38,921 nucleotides of DNA from a virus. A model generated the notes under the pieces. That model was not told where the DNA came from and made no database searches. It was given only the letters and a program-made list of their open reading frames with translations. The translations under genes were made by a program, and so were the position numbers. Shown here piece by piece: positions 25,748 through 35,309 of this stretch (position 1 is its first letter; the number at the start of each line of letters is the position of its first letter). The stretch is from IMG/VR virus record IMGVR_UViG_3300021437_000050, positions 1 through 38,921 of that record. One strand, given 5' to 3'.

Positions 25748-27189
25748 TGGGTGTTATCTGGCAGCCGCAACCTAGACAGCGGCAAGTTATCTCATGCCCG
25801 TACGGGGAGATCCTCTATGGAGGAGCCGCAGGAGGTGGCAAGTCTGATTGTCTCCTTGGGGATTGGCTTGCGCATCAACAAACTTTTGGGGGGAATGCAA
25901 GGGGTGTGCTCTTCCGTAATAGTTATCCCGAACTCCAGGAAATCCTAGGACGTATGCATGTCGTATATGGCTCCATCGGCGCGAAATGGAGAGAGAAAGA
26001 CTCAACATGGACTTTCCCCAATGGGGCACAACAGCGACTTTCTTATTTGGATGGGTTTGAAGATGCACTGAAACATAGGGGGAATGCTTATAGTCACAGG
26101 GCGCATGATGAATTAACAATGAGACCAACTGATGAGGAATATGTATTCCTTGGCTCTCGCATGCGCTCTGCTCATGGCATCCCTTGCCGCACTATTTCTA
26201 CTAGCAACCCTGGCGGTCCCGGTCATACCTGGGTCATGAAGCGATTCCAGATTGATAAATTCCCAGTCGGGATGATCCCAATCCATGATTACTTAGATAT
26301 TGATAAAAACATTACTATTGAGGAAACCTCAAAATATGATAAGACACCTTCCAATGAACTTCCGGTTCATATACGAAGAAACACAAGGATCTTCATCCCA
26401 GGTAGACTGTCGGATAACAAATTCCTGGACAGTGATGGCCACTATCGCGCACATCTATTGGCTCTCCCCGAAGCCCAGCGTCGTATGCTGCTCGATGGGC
26501 GTTGGGACATTGTGGAGGGTGCGTTCTTCGATGAGTGGGATCCCACAATTCATGTAACTAAGGCTTTTGACCCTCCTGAAGGTTGGAAACGTTGGATGGG
26601 TGGCGACTGGGGAACATCTGCGCCCTATGCCTTTGTCTGGTTCTGCCAGTCTCCCCAAGGAGAAATCTTCCTTTATCGTGAACTCTATGGTTGCAAGCCG
26701 GGCAAGGAACGCGAAGGGGTTAGGGAGAGCCCAAAGGTTGTAGCTGAGAGGATTCTGGCTCTAGAATCCGAACATGATGAATATATCCCTGAACGCTGGC
26801 TTGACGCTTCGTGTTTTGATAATGAAGAATTAGGGACTTCGGTTAGTGAACAATTCCGCCAGAATGGTGTTTTCTTCCAGAAGAGCCAGAAGAAATTCAA
26901 ATCTGGCTCTATTGCCATGTTCAGAGACTATCTAACCGTAACCAACGGTGTTTGCCGGTTTAAGGTCATGGATAACTGCCATCATGTTACCCGGACTCTT
27001 CCTGGGCTCATGGTAGACCGAAACAATGTAGAACAGTACGATACAGATGGTGAGGACCATGCCGCAGATGCAATTATTTATGGTATACGCAGAAATATCA
27101 AGACCAAGGAAGAAATTGCCAAGGCGAGAGGTGTCGTTGATAGGAATCTACGTCTTGTAAAGCGGTATGGCGCATTTGGAGCGCACTGA
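25747..27189 (+). CDS. terL: Terminase large subunit (480 aa)
   Basis: ATG 25747 (TGATG coupling). ATPase domain: Walker A GGAAGGGKSD (about residues 25-34) and Walker B-type HDE (about 120-122), followed by a coupling motif (STSNPGGPGHT). Nuclease domain: GGDWGTSAPYAFVW (first Asp) and GEDHAADAIIYGI (last Asp pair). It translocates DNA into the prohead with the portal at 27314. Length is normal for the family. Confidence 0.95.
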   Translation: MGVIWQPQPRQRQVISCPYGEILYGGAAGGGKSDCLLGDWLAHQQTFGGNARGVLFRNSYPELQEILGRMHVVYGSIGAKWREKDSTWTFPNGAQQRLSYLDGFEDALKHRGNAYSHRAHDELTMRPTDEEYVFLGSRMRSAHGIPCRTISTSNPGGPGHTWVMKRFQIDKFPVGMIPIHDYLDIDKNITIEETSKYDKTPSNELPVHIRRNTRIFIPGRLSDNKFLDSDGHYRAHLLALPEAQRRMLLDGRWDIVEGAFFDEWDPTIHVTKAFDPPEGWKRWMGGDWGTSAPYAFVWFCQSPQGEIFLYRELYGCKPGKEREGVRESPKVVAERILALESEHDEYIPERWLDASCFDNEELGTSVSEQFRQNGVFFQKSQKKFKSGSIAMFRDYLTVTNGVCRFKVMDNCHHVTRTLPGLMVDRNNVEQYDTDGEDHAADAIIYGIRRNIKTKEEIAKARGVVDRNLRLVKRYGAFGAH

Positions 27190-27212
27190 CTATACTGCAT
27201 TTGGGGGATTAT

Positions 27213-27317
27213 ATGAAACCTAAGGTGAATTTATTGGATTTTTTAAAGAAAGAAACCAAATCTAAACCCATGTCTAAACCCTCCAAGAGCCCTAAAACCA
27301 ACAAGGTTTGTAAATGA
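27213..27317 (+). CDS. Lys-rich mini-protein (34 aa)
   Basis: ATG 27213 after GGGGGATTAT: MKPKVNLLDFLKKETKSKPM, then SKPSKSPKTNKVCK. The stop overlaps the portal start (ATGA). It resembles the Lys-rich mini-proteins at 7280-7731 in composition. Unknown function. Confidence 0.55.
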   Translation: MKPKVNLLDFLKKETKSKPMSKPSKSPKTNKVCK

Positions 27318-29290
27318 TTATTCCAGGCATTGACCAAACTTCGGTTGCTGGCTATTTGATTAGCTGGTATGAAGACCGGAAGCAGGAAAGGCTCATGAAG
27401 GAGCGTATCTGGAATGAGTGCTGGCTTGCTTATGACTGCAAATTTGGTGAGACATGGGCAGACTTGGAAGATTATCGCTCCAAGCGCTATCTTTCTCTGC
27501 CTTGGCAGATGGTGGAAACGGTGGCCAGCTCTTGGACGAATGGTGTCATGCCTTCGGCAGACTGGTTCAACATCCTTGGAAGAACACCTAATGATGATAA
27601 TGGCTCCAAGGCTATGCAGGGCCTTCTCAAATGGCAACATTATAAATCCAACCATCGGAATTCCTTAAAAGAAGCCATCAAACAGGCTGCTATTTTTGGG
27701 AATGTGCCCATTGCAGTTGATTGGCATGAAGAAAACCTAGAAATTCCTGATCCGGAACAGTACGCAGCCCAATTAGCTGCCAACAGCACCTTCCAGATGG
27801 GCAACGGAACCCCCGGACTATCCCCGAAAGCCTCTGCCTTCCCGACCAAGACCGTAAGATCCTATGATGGGCCTAAAATTTCGGTTGGGAATGTGTTTGA
27901 TTTTGTTCAAGACCTCACCCCTTCTGATAAAACCTATGCCTTGAGAGGTATGCGGTTCTTCAGAAGCCTTGGTTATCTCAAGAACATGTCAAAAGAGGAT
28001 GATGAAGGTTATTCGCTCTATGAGAACATCGATTCCTTACGGAATGAGACGATTTTCAAGGAATCTTCCGATGCTCTCCAACTTTCAACGGAACGCCAGG
28101 TCGGTATCGCCAAACATCCGAAGGACATGGTTGAACTGATCCAGTTCGAGGGAGATATTGAGATCCCTGACGGTGCTGGAGGAGCTACTTTCTACCACAA
28201 TCACATCTGCGTGGTCGCTAATCGCACTACGGTTATACGTTTTGAACCCAACCCCTTCTACCATGGAAGACCCATCTGGGAACTGTTCACCCTTTTCCCA
28301 GAACCCAATGAGCTTTATGGCCGGGGTGTTCTGGAGGTTATTCTTGGTATCAATGACGGTATCCAGTGCCGTTACAACCAAACTATTGAGGCTAATGGAT
28401 TTGCGGTCAACCCGAGTTGGAAATATAAGCCAGATGGAGTTTTCGACCCTGATAATTTCGTCAGTGCACCAGGTAGTTTGACAGAATGCTCTGACCCCCA
28501 GAATAATCTTGTCCCTCTAATTGTTCCTAATGAGTCTTCCCTGTCTTGGAAGGAAATCGACTTCGGGATCAACCAGATGAACCTCATTACCGGAGCCCAG
28601 ATGGACTTTGGCAATGACCCATCGGCGACACAAGTTTCCATCCAATCTGGGATGAGTGCCCAGCGGACCAAGGAAACATTGAATCATATTAACGGTTCTC
28701 TCCTTACTCCGCTTCTCAACAAGGAAATTGCCCTTAACCAGCAGTTGATGGATGAGCCAACCTGGATTCGTATCGTTTCGGATAGTCCAGGCATGGTGAA
28801 TGATCCCGTTACGGGTCTTCCTTCACCCATGGCCCCGCAGGCGATCAAGGTAAGCCCTGAAGATATTGCCGGTGAATTTGACATCATGGCGATTGGGGCA
28901 GACCAGACGGGGATGAACGCCCAGAAATCCAAGGATCTCTTCCAGATTACCAATACATTGCTCCAGAGCCCCGCCGCAAAAGTCATCAAACTCCCAGAGT
29001 TTGTGAATGAGATCTATCGAATTGGCGGTTTCTTTGACGCCTATAAATTTATCAAGACTCCAGAAGAGGTAGCGGCAGATGAACAACGAGAACTTACTAA
29101 CCAAGCTGTGCTCAAACAAATGGGATCAGCGAACCCCGGAGGAGCGCCAGGCGGACAAAATGGAACTCAAAGCCCTGGGCCAGAACCCGGCCCTATCGGT
29201 CTTCCTTCGATGGCTGGAAATGCAGAGGGACCAGGTGAATTGCCCGGTGGACCCAACACAACCCAAATGGCAGGAAACCGCTTTGGTTAA
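27314..29290 (+). CDS. Portal / head-tail connector protein (658 aa)
   Basis: ATG 27314. The N-terminal region (WYEDRKQERLMKERIWNECW, SLPWQMVETVASSWTNGVMP) and central region (NPFYHGRPIWELFTLFPEPN, ELYGRGVLEVILGINDGIQC) match the head-tail connector family of T7-like and related short-tailed phages. The C-terminal ~50 residues are Gly/Pro/Asn-rich and overlap a second gene in another frame (29079-29339). Forms the dodecameric DNA channel. Confidence 0.9.
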   Translation: MIIPGIDQTSVAGYLISWYEDRKQERLMKERIWNECWLAYDCKFGETWADLEDYRSKRYLSLPWQMVETVASSWTNGVMPSADWFNILGRTPNDDNGSKAMQGLLKWQHYKSNHRNSLKEAIKQAAIFGNVPIAVDWHEENLEIPDPEQYAAQLAANSTFQMGNGTPGLSPKASAFPTKTVRSYDGPKISVGNVFDFVQDLTPSDKTYALRGMRFFRSLGYLKNMSKEDDEGYSLYENIDSLRNETIFKESSDALQLSTERQVGIAKHPKDMVELIQFEGDIEIPDGAGGATFYHNHICVVANRTTVIRFEPNPFYHGRPIWELFTLFPEPNELYGRGVLEVILGINDGIQCRYNQTIEANGFAVNPSWKYKPDGVFDPDNFVSAPGSLTECSDPQNNLVPLIVPNESSLSWKEIDFGINQMNLITGAQMDFGNDPSATQVSIQSGMSAQRTKETLNHINGSLLTPLLNKEIALNQQLMDEPTWIRIVSDSPGMVNDPVTGLPSPMAPQAIKVSPEDIAGEFDIMAIGADQTGMNAQKSKDLFQITNTLLQSPAAKVIKLPEFVNEIYRIGGFFDAYKFIKTPEEVAADEQRELTNQAVLKQMGSANPGGAPGGQNGTQSPGPEPGPIGLPSMAGNAEGPGELPGGPNTTQMAGNRFG

Positions 29291-29339
29291 TAGGGGGAAA
29301 TTTGAACTCATAAGAGATATTGCTAGTATGCTGAAATAA
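29079..29339 (+). CDS. Small phage protein overlapping the portal C-terminus in another frame (86 aa)
   Basis: ATG 29079 with GAGG 9 nt upstream. MNNENLLTKLCSNKWDQRTP ... NPALSVFLRWLEMQRDQVNC ... LVNRGKFELIRDIASMLK has the [NH]-P-x-x-x-x-L ... RG-x-x-x-L-I-x-x-I pattern of small helical proteins found beside portal genes. It shares 212 bases with the portal; the portal frame there is low-complexity, which fits this frame being the constrained one. Confidence 0.7.
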   Translation: MNNENLLTKLCSNKWDQRTPEERQADKMELKALGQNPALSVFLRWLEMQRDQVNCPVDPTQPKWQETALVNRGKFELIRDIASMLK

Positions 29340-29393
29340 CACTATTATAAATCATCGTCAGAGATGACGTTAAATATCCATAGGAGACTGGTT

Positions 29394-30038
29394 ATGCCAG
29401 AGGAATTTGAAAATCAGGATAGCTCTGAAGAAATCGTAGTTGAGACTGAGTCTAAGGTTGAGGCCGAGGAAGAAAAACGAGTCCCACTCTCCGAACTTCT
29501 TGAACTCCGAGCTGAACTGAAGCAAGCGAAGGAAGATGGTAATTATACTCGTCAGCAGATGGCACGACTGATGAGCGATTACCAGGAAGCCCTTCGCCAG
29601 GCCAAGCCGAAAGAGCAGGAGATCTCGCCTGATCCTGAAATTGCCGCTGCTATCCGGCCTTATCTAAAGCCGATTGAAGAGCGAGCGATCCGGGCAGAAG
29701 AGAGAGCCGAGCGCCTTGAGCGTGAAACTCTACAAGCTAAAGCTGAACGCCTTATTGAAAAAGAACTCCCCAATATCAAAGATATCAGGGGAGAAATTCT
29801 CAAAGAAATTCAATCCTACTCCGACGAAGAGCAGCAGGAAATCCTTGCGAATCCTCGTGAAGTGGTTCGGATTGGCAAAATGATCAATCGCTCCAAAGGC
29901 ATTAAGGATGAAGCGGTTTCTTCGAGCCGGTCTAGGGCCAAAGGTGAGTCAGGATCAACCCCAACCCGGTTGGATGCAGATAGCAGTGTTGATGCGAAAG
30001 TCGCTGCTTGGCTAAAGGCCAACGCGTCTAACCTCTAA
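29394..30038 (+). CDS. Putative scaffolding protein (214 aa)
   Basis: ATG 29394 after TAGGAGACTGGTT; the longer frame from 29364 lacks a site. Acidic N-terminus (EEIVVETESKVEAEEEKRVP), long charged coiled coil (EERAIRAEERAERLERETLQ), and a small basic segment before a helical end (VDAKVAAWLKANAS). The position between portal and capsid gene and this composition fit an internal scaffold that guides prohead assembly. A small hairpin CGTCA-GAGA-TGACG lies just upstream (29356-29369). Confidence 0.8.
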   Translation: MPEEFENQDSSEEIVVETESKVEAEEEKRVPLSELLELRAELKQAKEDGNYTRQQMARLMSDYQEALRQAKPKEQEISPDPEIAAAIRPYLKPIEERAIRAEERAERLERETLQAKAERLIEKELPNIKDIRGEILKEIQSYSDEEQQEILANPREVVRIGKMINRSKGIKDEAVSSSRSRAKGESGSTPTRLDADSSVDAKVAAWLKANASNL

Positions 30039-30053
30039 TAAAGGAAATACACA

Positions 30054-31082
30054 ATGGCTGGCCCCGCTACTACTGGCAATTATGCTCCTCTTAGTGGTGC
30101 GTTTGTTGATAAGGTTTCGCTTGCAGTTGCGCAGCCCATGCTTACTGTCAGTAAGTTTGGGCTCAAGAAGACGATCCCTACCAAATCCACCAAAATCATG
30201 AAGTTCCGGCGTTATGAGAAACTCTCTCCCACGACTGGTAAAGACCCTGCGACCATCAAAACCTTGGTCGAAGGTGTTGTCCCTTCTGCCGTCAACCCAA
30301 CTGTTACGGATATCACGGCTACGCTCTATCAGTATGGCAATCTTTCCCAGATTTCCGACCAGGCTATCTGGATCAACGAAACGGATGTGGATTCCGAAGT
30401 TATCAAGCGGAATTCTGAAAATATGGTTGAAACCCTTGAGCGCGTCTATTGGGCGGGCATCATTGGTGGGACCACGGTCCAGCGATGCACGGATGATGTG
30501 GGCGGTATTTCTGGTGCTGCTCGTGTGAACGTGGCAGGTCGCATCAATGCTCGTGCTCTTGACAAGGCTATCCGAACCCTTCAGGCAAATGTCGCTCGGC
30601 CTCTCACTTCTGATATCACGGCTACTACCAAGATTGGGACGCAGGGTGTCCGTTCGGGCTTTGTGGCTGTGATCCATCCCCACGTCAAGTACGACTTGGA
30701 GCTGATCCCTGGCTACATTCCCAAGGCTCAGTATGGTTCCATGGACGGGACGTTTGATGGTGAAGTGGGCTCTTACAAGGAAATCCGCTTTGTGGTTTCC
30801 TCGCTATCCCAGATCTTCCCAGATGCAGGCGCTACGGCTTCTGGAACCATGTCTACGTCTAGCTCCAACTCTGACGTTTACATCAATATGATCTTTGGCA
30901 AGGAAGCCTATGCGGTTGTGGATCTGGCTTCGAGTTCCCAGACCTATTACACTTCTGCTGCTCAGGTTGACCATAGCAATCCTCTTGGCCAGTTCGCTTC
31001 TATCGGCTGGAAGGCCATGGCTGCTTCCGTGATTCTTAACGATTCCTGGCTGGTTCGTCAGGAAGTTGTCGCTTCCGCCTAA
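30054..31082 (+). CDS. Major capsid protein, N4-gp56 type (342 aa)
   Basis: ATG 30054 after AAAGGAAATACACA. The opening (YAPLSGAFVDKVSLAVAQPM), the strand TKIMKFRRYEKLSPTTG, the segment LVEGVVPSAVNPTVTDITAT then LYQYGNLSQISDQA, and the C-terminal GWKAMAASVILNDSWLVR all match the N4-gp56 family, an HK97-fold capsid. Length fits the family. Codon use is strongly biased, as in a highly expressed gene. Confidence 0.9.
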   Translation: MAGPATTGNYAPLSGAFVDKVSLAVAQPMLTVSKFGLKKTIPTKSTKIMKFRRYEKLSPTTGKDPATIKTLVEGVVPSAVNPTVTDITATLYQYGNLSQISDQAIWINETDVDSEVIKRNSENMVETLERVYWAGIIGGTTVQRCTDDVGGISGAARVNVAGRINARALDKAIRTLQANVARPLTSDITATTKIGTQGVRSGFVAVIHPHVKYDLELIPGYIPKAQYGSMDGTFDGEVGSYKEIRFVVSSLSQIFPDAGATASGTMSTSSSNSDVYINMIFGKEAYAVVDLASSSQTYYTSAAQVDHSNPLGQFASIGWKAMAASVILNDSWLVRQEVVASA

Positions 31083-31104
31083 TTATAGATAAGGAGATAA
31101 TAAT

Positions 31105-31491
31105 ATGGCTTTTACCTTTGCAACTGTCGCTGCCCCTGTTGGCACTAATGGGACTGGGGCTCCTCAGGATGATCCTGTTACTGGTATTTATACCACTTCT
31201 GCCACTACGGATGCTTCTAGCGCTGCTGGGACTCTATCTCTTCCCTTCAAGCCGCGCCTCATCACGGTCCTTGACCAGACGAATGCGAACCGTTATGAGT
31301 GGATTGATGGTATGTCGGCTGGTTATATGTTCAAGACAGTCACGGCAGGCACTTTTACCGTTGTAACCACTAACGGTATCACGGTGGCTGCTACGGCTAA
31401 TGCCACTTCGGGGGCCGGTCCCTTTGATGTCACCTTTGGCACGGGTCTTCACACGAATAGTTCTACCTTCAGGTTTGTTTTTTATAAGTGA
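31105..31491 (+). CDS. Putative head decoration protein (128 aa)
   Basis: ATG 31105 after AAGGAGATAATA. Strand-rich and small-residue-rich (TLSLPFKPRLITVLDQTNAN, RYEWIDGMSAGYMF, GTGLHTNSSTFRFVFYK). Short beta proteins directly after the capsid gene are often decoration or head-stabilising proteins. Family not recognised. Confidence 0.65.
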   Translation: MAFTFATVAAPVGTNGTGAPQDDPVTGIYTTSATTDASSAAGTLSLPFKPRLITVLDQTNANRYEWIDGMSAGYMFKTVTAGTFTVVTTNGITVAATANATSGAGPFDVTFGTGLHTNSSTFRFVFYK

Positions 31492-31501
31492 ATAGAACAA
31501 G

Positions 31502-31521
31502 GGGAGGGCTTCGGCCCTCCC
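31502..31521 (+). terminator. Hairpin terminator or attenuator after the capsid genes
   Basis: GGGAGGGC-TTCG-GCCCTCCC: an 8-bp stem with a TTCG loop, followed by TCCCTTAATTT. The U-tract is weak, so it may only reduce transcription into the tail genes. Confidence 0.7.
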
Positions 31522-31554
31522 TCCCTTAATTTGCCTAGCGCAAAAGGAGAAAGT

Positions 31555-32028
31555 GTGTCTACTGAAAATGCCCTTGAGCCTATTCCTGCGCCCAAAGTGA
31601 AGAAGAAGCCTGGGCGTAAGCCTGGCCAGAAGCTCAAGCCAACTCAGGCTCTCAACGAGAGCATCCCCAAGATTCGCAAAGAAGCCGGTTTGGATAAGAA
31701 TTGCAAACCAATTCACCGCAATGAATGGCCAACTCGCAAGGCCATTGAAATCATGATCCACGAGAAGGACGGGGAAGGCGCTGAATGCATCTTCCAGCTT
31801 GGTGATTCTCCCATCCTGCGAATCCGACGAGAATACAAGGTTATTGTCCCTTATGATATTAAGGGGCTCCTGGATGACGCAGTTGTGGATATGCCCATGT
31901 GTAACATGAATGTTACTCCTCCTCATTACTACACCCAGAAGAAGACCCGCTTCCCTTATTCATTTTTTGGGGAGAAGTCTTGGGAAGAATATATTGAATT
32001 CCGAAATATGGAAAAGGCGAAAGGGTAG
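31555..32028 (+). CDS. Virion-associated protein with AT-hook-like basic N-terminus (157 aa)
   Basis: GTG 31555 after AAAAGGAGAAA; the in-frame TTG 31531 has no site. VKKKPGRKPGQKLKP (about residues 15-29) carries an AT-hook-like P-G-R-K-P. The C-terminal half ends MNVTPPHYYTQKKTRFPYSF then FGEKSWEEYIEF. Phage genes of this form sit near capsid genes, function unknown to me. Confidence 0.6.
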   Translation: MSTENALEPIPAPKVKKKPGRKPGQKLKPTQALNESIPKIRKEAGLDKNCKPIHRNEWPTRKAIEIMIHEKDGEGAECIFQLGDSPILRIRREYKVIVPYDIKGLLDDAVVDMPMCNMNVTPPHYYTQKKTRFPYSFFGEKSWEEYIEFRNMEKAKG

Positions 32029-32030
32029 AA

Positions 32031-33614
32031 ATGCAACGGTTCGCAGATTGGTTCCGGGATAGCGAAGGCAGGGGCTACCCCGGTGCCACTGTTACCGTCT
32101 ATAACGCTGGCCTTTCTACCTTGCCACAGCTTTACAACCCGGGCGGGAGCATCACGGCTCCTGCCCCAATTTCTAATCCCTTCACGACAGACCCTAATGG
32201 CTATTATGCCTTTGCTGTCCCGAATGGAGTTTATGACATTCACCTCCAGGGCGGGGGAATGCCAGAAACCATTATACAGAATGTAAATATTAGTGAACCT
32301 ATAATTTCTATTGGCACCTTTGCCAACCCTCTAACAACTCTTGGGGATATTATTTATGGCGGGGCATCTGGAATACCTACCCGGTTGTCCGGAAATACTA
32401 TTATTACTAAGAAATATCTTCAAAGTGTTGGGAATGGGTCTATTGCTTTAGCACCATCCTTCCAAGGAATTATTGCTTCAGATGTAGCCAGTACACCAGC
32501 AGGTGGCATTTCGTCATCGGACGTCCAATCTGCTTTAAATGAACTAGATTCCAAAAAAGCTGTTGATATTTTATCTTTGCATTTGGCGGGATCAGAAAAT
32601 ATAACTGGTGTTAAGACATTTTCATCCCAACCCTTAGGCATCAACGCTTCTAGTATAGTTAACATACCTTCAGGCATTATCGGTTCAACGAATACACAAT
32701 CAGCAGTTAATGAAATTATCACTGATCTTGCCGACTTTACCTCTGCAAGTTTGGGTTCTGCCCTATCTGGGTTTGCATATTCCTTGGCATATGGGGCCAA
32801 TACAGTAGGTAAAGCCGTCAAGGATGTTATGGACCGGACCACGGCCATTGAGTCCTTAGACATCCTGTATAACGTCCTTGCCGCCAACGCGCAGTGCCGA
32901 TTGTATTACACCGACGCCACTCATTTAACACTGAGCCCGTATAATGGGAATAAAATACTGATTAACGGAACCGTTTGCACCATCCCATCCGCAGGAGTAG
33001 TTCTGGCTGCAACAGGGTTGCTCGCGACAACCCTGTATTATGTTTACGCTTACATGAATGGGGCCACGATGACCCTGGAGGCCATCACCACGGCTCATTC
33101 GCCTAGCGCAGTGAACGGAACCGAGATCAAGAATGGAGATGCAACGCGGACGCTGGTGGGCATGGCCTATGTCAAAACAGCAGCTACGTTCGCGGATTCA
33201 GGAACCCAGCGTTTCGTGGCGAGTTGGTTCAATCCAAGACCTAGGGGTGTGCAACGTAATTTCACTGCCTTGAGATCTGTCTCCACGGTCGGGACATGGA
33301 GCGAGTTCAATTCCGAGGTGCGTGTAGAATTTTTAGCTTGGGGAGATAGGGACATATCCTTCAATGGGTTTGGGACTATATATTCGTCCGGAGCTTATAA
33401 TATGCTTGTCGGTCTTGGGCTTGATGCTTCAAATGCTCTAGCTGGACCGTGGCAAGCGATCACGGTCTCCGGTATAGGGGTCCCGTTTGGAGGTGGGTTT
33501 ACTCAGACCGTGGGTGAGGGCTACCACTGGCTGACCCTAGTAGGCCAAGTGCAGTCGGCAGGGACTGGCAATGCGGCCCAGGTATCCGGTATTTCAGCAT
33601 CAATTATAATTTGA
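32031..33614 (+). CDS. Tail fibre / spike protein 1 (527 aa)
   Basis: ATG 32031. The N-terminal ~80 residues (MQRFADWFRDSEGRGYPGAT, VTVYNAGLSTLPQLYN, NGYYAFAVPNGVYDIHLQGG) form a small beta-sandwich anchor shared with the next gene. The middle (about 85-270) is Ser/Asn/Ile-rich with fibre-like repeats, and the C-terminal domain is strand-rich (GYHWLTLVGQVQSAGTGNAA). Probably a receptor-binding fibre attached by its N-terminus. Confidence 0.78.
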   Translation: MQRFADWFRDSEGRGYPGATVTVYNAGLSTLPQLYNPGGSITAPAPISNPFTTDPNGYYAFAVPNGVYDIHLQGGGMPETIIQNVNISEPIISIGTFANPLTTLGDIIYGGASGIPTRLSGNTIITKKYLQSVGNGSIALAPSFQGIIASDVASTPAGGISSSDVQSALNELDSKKAVDILSLHLAGSENITGVKTFSSQPLGINASSIVNIPSGIIGSTNTQSAVNEIITDLADFTSASLGSALSGFAYSLAYGANTVGKAVKDVMDRTTAIESLDILYNVLAANAQCRLYYTDATHLTLSPYNGNKILINGTVCTIPSAGVVLAATGLLATTLYYVYAYMNGATMTLEAITTAHSPSAVNGTEIKNGDATRTLVGMAYVKTAATFADSGTQRFVASWFNPRPRGVQRNFTALRSVSTVGTWSEFNSEVRVEFLAWGDRDISFNGFGTIYSSGAYNMLVGLGLDASNALAGPWQAITVSGIGVPFGGGFTQTVGEGYHWLTLVGQVQSAGTGNAAQVSGISASIII

Positions 33615-33630
33615 TAAAAGAGGGTACAAG

Positions 33631-34638
33631 GTGCAAAGATTTTTTGGACAAGTCCAGGACGCAAATGGGAGATCTGTTGCTAACGCAACCATAACAGTCT
33701 ATACAAGCGGCGTAGCGAACCCTCTCCCCATCATCTACCTCACTACAGGCAGTAAGACCATTCCCGCTGCCCAGACAAATCCCATGTCTTCTGATGCCTT
33801 GGGTAATTTTGGTTTTGCGGCTCCTGACGGGACTTATGACATTGTGATTACAGGTGGGGGCATCCCAACCAAGACCTTGTCTTATGTCAATCTTTTTGAT
33901 GGGGGTATTTCCTATCCTTCTCCGCAGCTCGGAACCGTTACAAGCGTCAGCCTATCAGCTCCAGCCATTTTCACGGTTAGTGGAAGTCCTTTGACCGGAT
34001 CAGGGACGCTTGGCCTTACCTTGGCGGCTCAGAACAAGAATCTATTCTTAGCCTCGGACCCGACTAATAATGGTGTAGCCCCTTCCATGCGGGCCATCTT
34101 TACGGCTGATCTCCCCGCCTTCGGGACGGCTGGCACTTATGGTAGCGCTTCAACCATCCCCATTTTCACTACAGACGCTACAGGGCGAGTTACTAACCCA
34201 AGTAGCACTGCTCCTTCGTTCAATTGGTCTGTTATCACATCAGGTAAGCCGACCACGCTTGCTGGTTATGGTATTACAGATGGAGCCTCCATAAATGTTG
34301 CCAACTCATGGAATAAGGCACAGAATGTCGCGAGAGTAACACTATCTGGGACTTCTGCTACACCTGATGCTTCCGCTACTAATGTGTTCTACTTAGCATT
34401 GACTGGTAATACAACCATCAATAACCCTACAAATCTAACATCTGGCTGTACACTCACAATCATCATGAAACAGGCCAATGCGGGTGGTTATACCATCTCG
34501 TATGGATCTAAATTCAAGTTCCCTGGGGGGACTGTCCAGCAACCTGACGCGACACTTGGCGCTATTTCTGCGCTCTATTGTCAGTATGATGTAGATAACG
34601 ATATTCTTCTATGCAATTATGGAAAGAAGTATAGCTAA
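33631..34638 (+). CDS. Tail fibre / spike protein 2 (335 aa)
   Basis: GTG 33631 after AGAGGGTACAAG. The anchor MQRFFGQVQDANGRSVANAT, ITVYTSGVANPLPIIY and LGNFGFAAPDGTYDIVITGG matches fibre 1 in order and spacing. The remainder resembles phage fibre regions (LPAFGTAGTYGSASTIPIFT, TDATGRVTNPSS, KPTTLAGYGITDGASIN). The stop overlaps the next start (TAATG), suggesting a multi-protein fibre. Confidence 0.82.
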   Translation: MQRFFGQVQDANGRSVANATITVYTSGVANPLPIIYLTTGSKTIPAAQTNPMSSDALGNFGFAAPDGTYDIVITGGGIPTKTLSYVNLFDGGISYPSPQLGTVTSVSLSAPAIFTVSGSPLTGSGTLGLTLAAQNKNLFLASDPTNNGVAPSMRAIFTADLPAFGTAGTYGSASTIPIFTTDATGRVTNPSSTAPSFNWSVITSGKPTTLAGYGITDGASINVANSWNKAQNVARVTLSGTSATPDASATNVFYLALTGNTTINNPTNLTSGCTLTIIMKQANAGGYTISYGSKFKFPGGTVQQPDATLGAISALYCQYDVDNDILLCNYGKKYS

Positions 34639-35309
34639 TGTGGAACCTAATCCAGCCCCCCAACACAAATAGTGTATATAGACCATCGTCAATTTCTGGC
34701 GTGATTACCAACGGGGCTAATGCTTTTGATGTAGACTCTTATCCATGGGCAACAGCAACAGATATTGTTACTTGGACGGGTTCAAATTCTGTTAATATTT
34801 CGGATGCAAATGTCGTTATTTATTCTGGATTCCCTTCAATAGCTAAAACAGCATTTTCTTTCTTGCAACTAGGTATTGTTTTTGATTATGGGCTGTTTGT
34901 ACCATTTGCTGGTAGAGACGCTATTGGCCATCCGTCTACACCAGCCTATTATGTAAGTGCAAATATGGTTATAGATTATAGTATTAATGGTGGGACGTCT
35001 TGGACAAATACAGTCAATCTTTACCCAACCATGACTGCGAATGACTTATCTCCTGTCTTTATTTCAGCGTCAAATTGGTATAAAGATTTATATGGTGGGA
35101 ATTTTGACATCAGTCTCTCGAACGCTACTTTTAAAAATTATATAACAAATACGACCGTTCAAATACCAGCAGCTAATCTGACTTCAAATCTTAATGATGC
35201 TAAAGTTAGGGTAAGAGTTATCACAGAAACCAATAATATTGGACCTTTGGGGACTAAAATTTCTTCGGCTTCTTACCGTATTTGGGATATCCAGGCGGTG
35301 GTTTCATGA
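34638..35309 (+). CDS. Putative fibre-associated virion protein (223 aa)
   Basis: ATG 34638. AT-richer in its codons than its neighbours. Entirely strand-rich (DIVTWTGSNSVNISDANVVI, YVSANMVIDYSINGGTSWTN, ASYRIWDIQAVV), like a carbohydrate-binding or tip domain. Coupled to fibre 2 and to the adaptor (ATGA). Its different base use suggests exchange of host-range parts. Not recognised. Confidence 0.62.
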   Translation: MWNLIQPPNTNSVYRPSSISGVITNGANAFDVDSYPWATATDIVTWTGSNSVNISDANVVIYSGFPSIAKTAFSFLQLGIVFDYGLFVPFAGRDAIGHPSTPAYYVSANMVIDYSINGGTSWTNTVNLYPTMTANDLSPVFISASNWYKDLYGGNFDISLSNATFKNYITNTTVQIPAANLTSNLNDAKVRVRVITETNNIGPLGTKISSASYRIWDIQAVVS

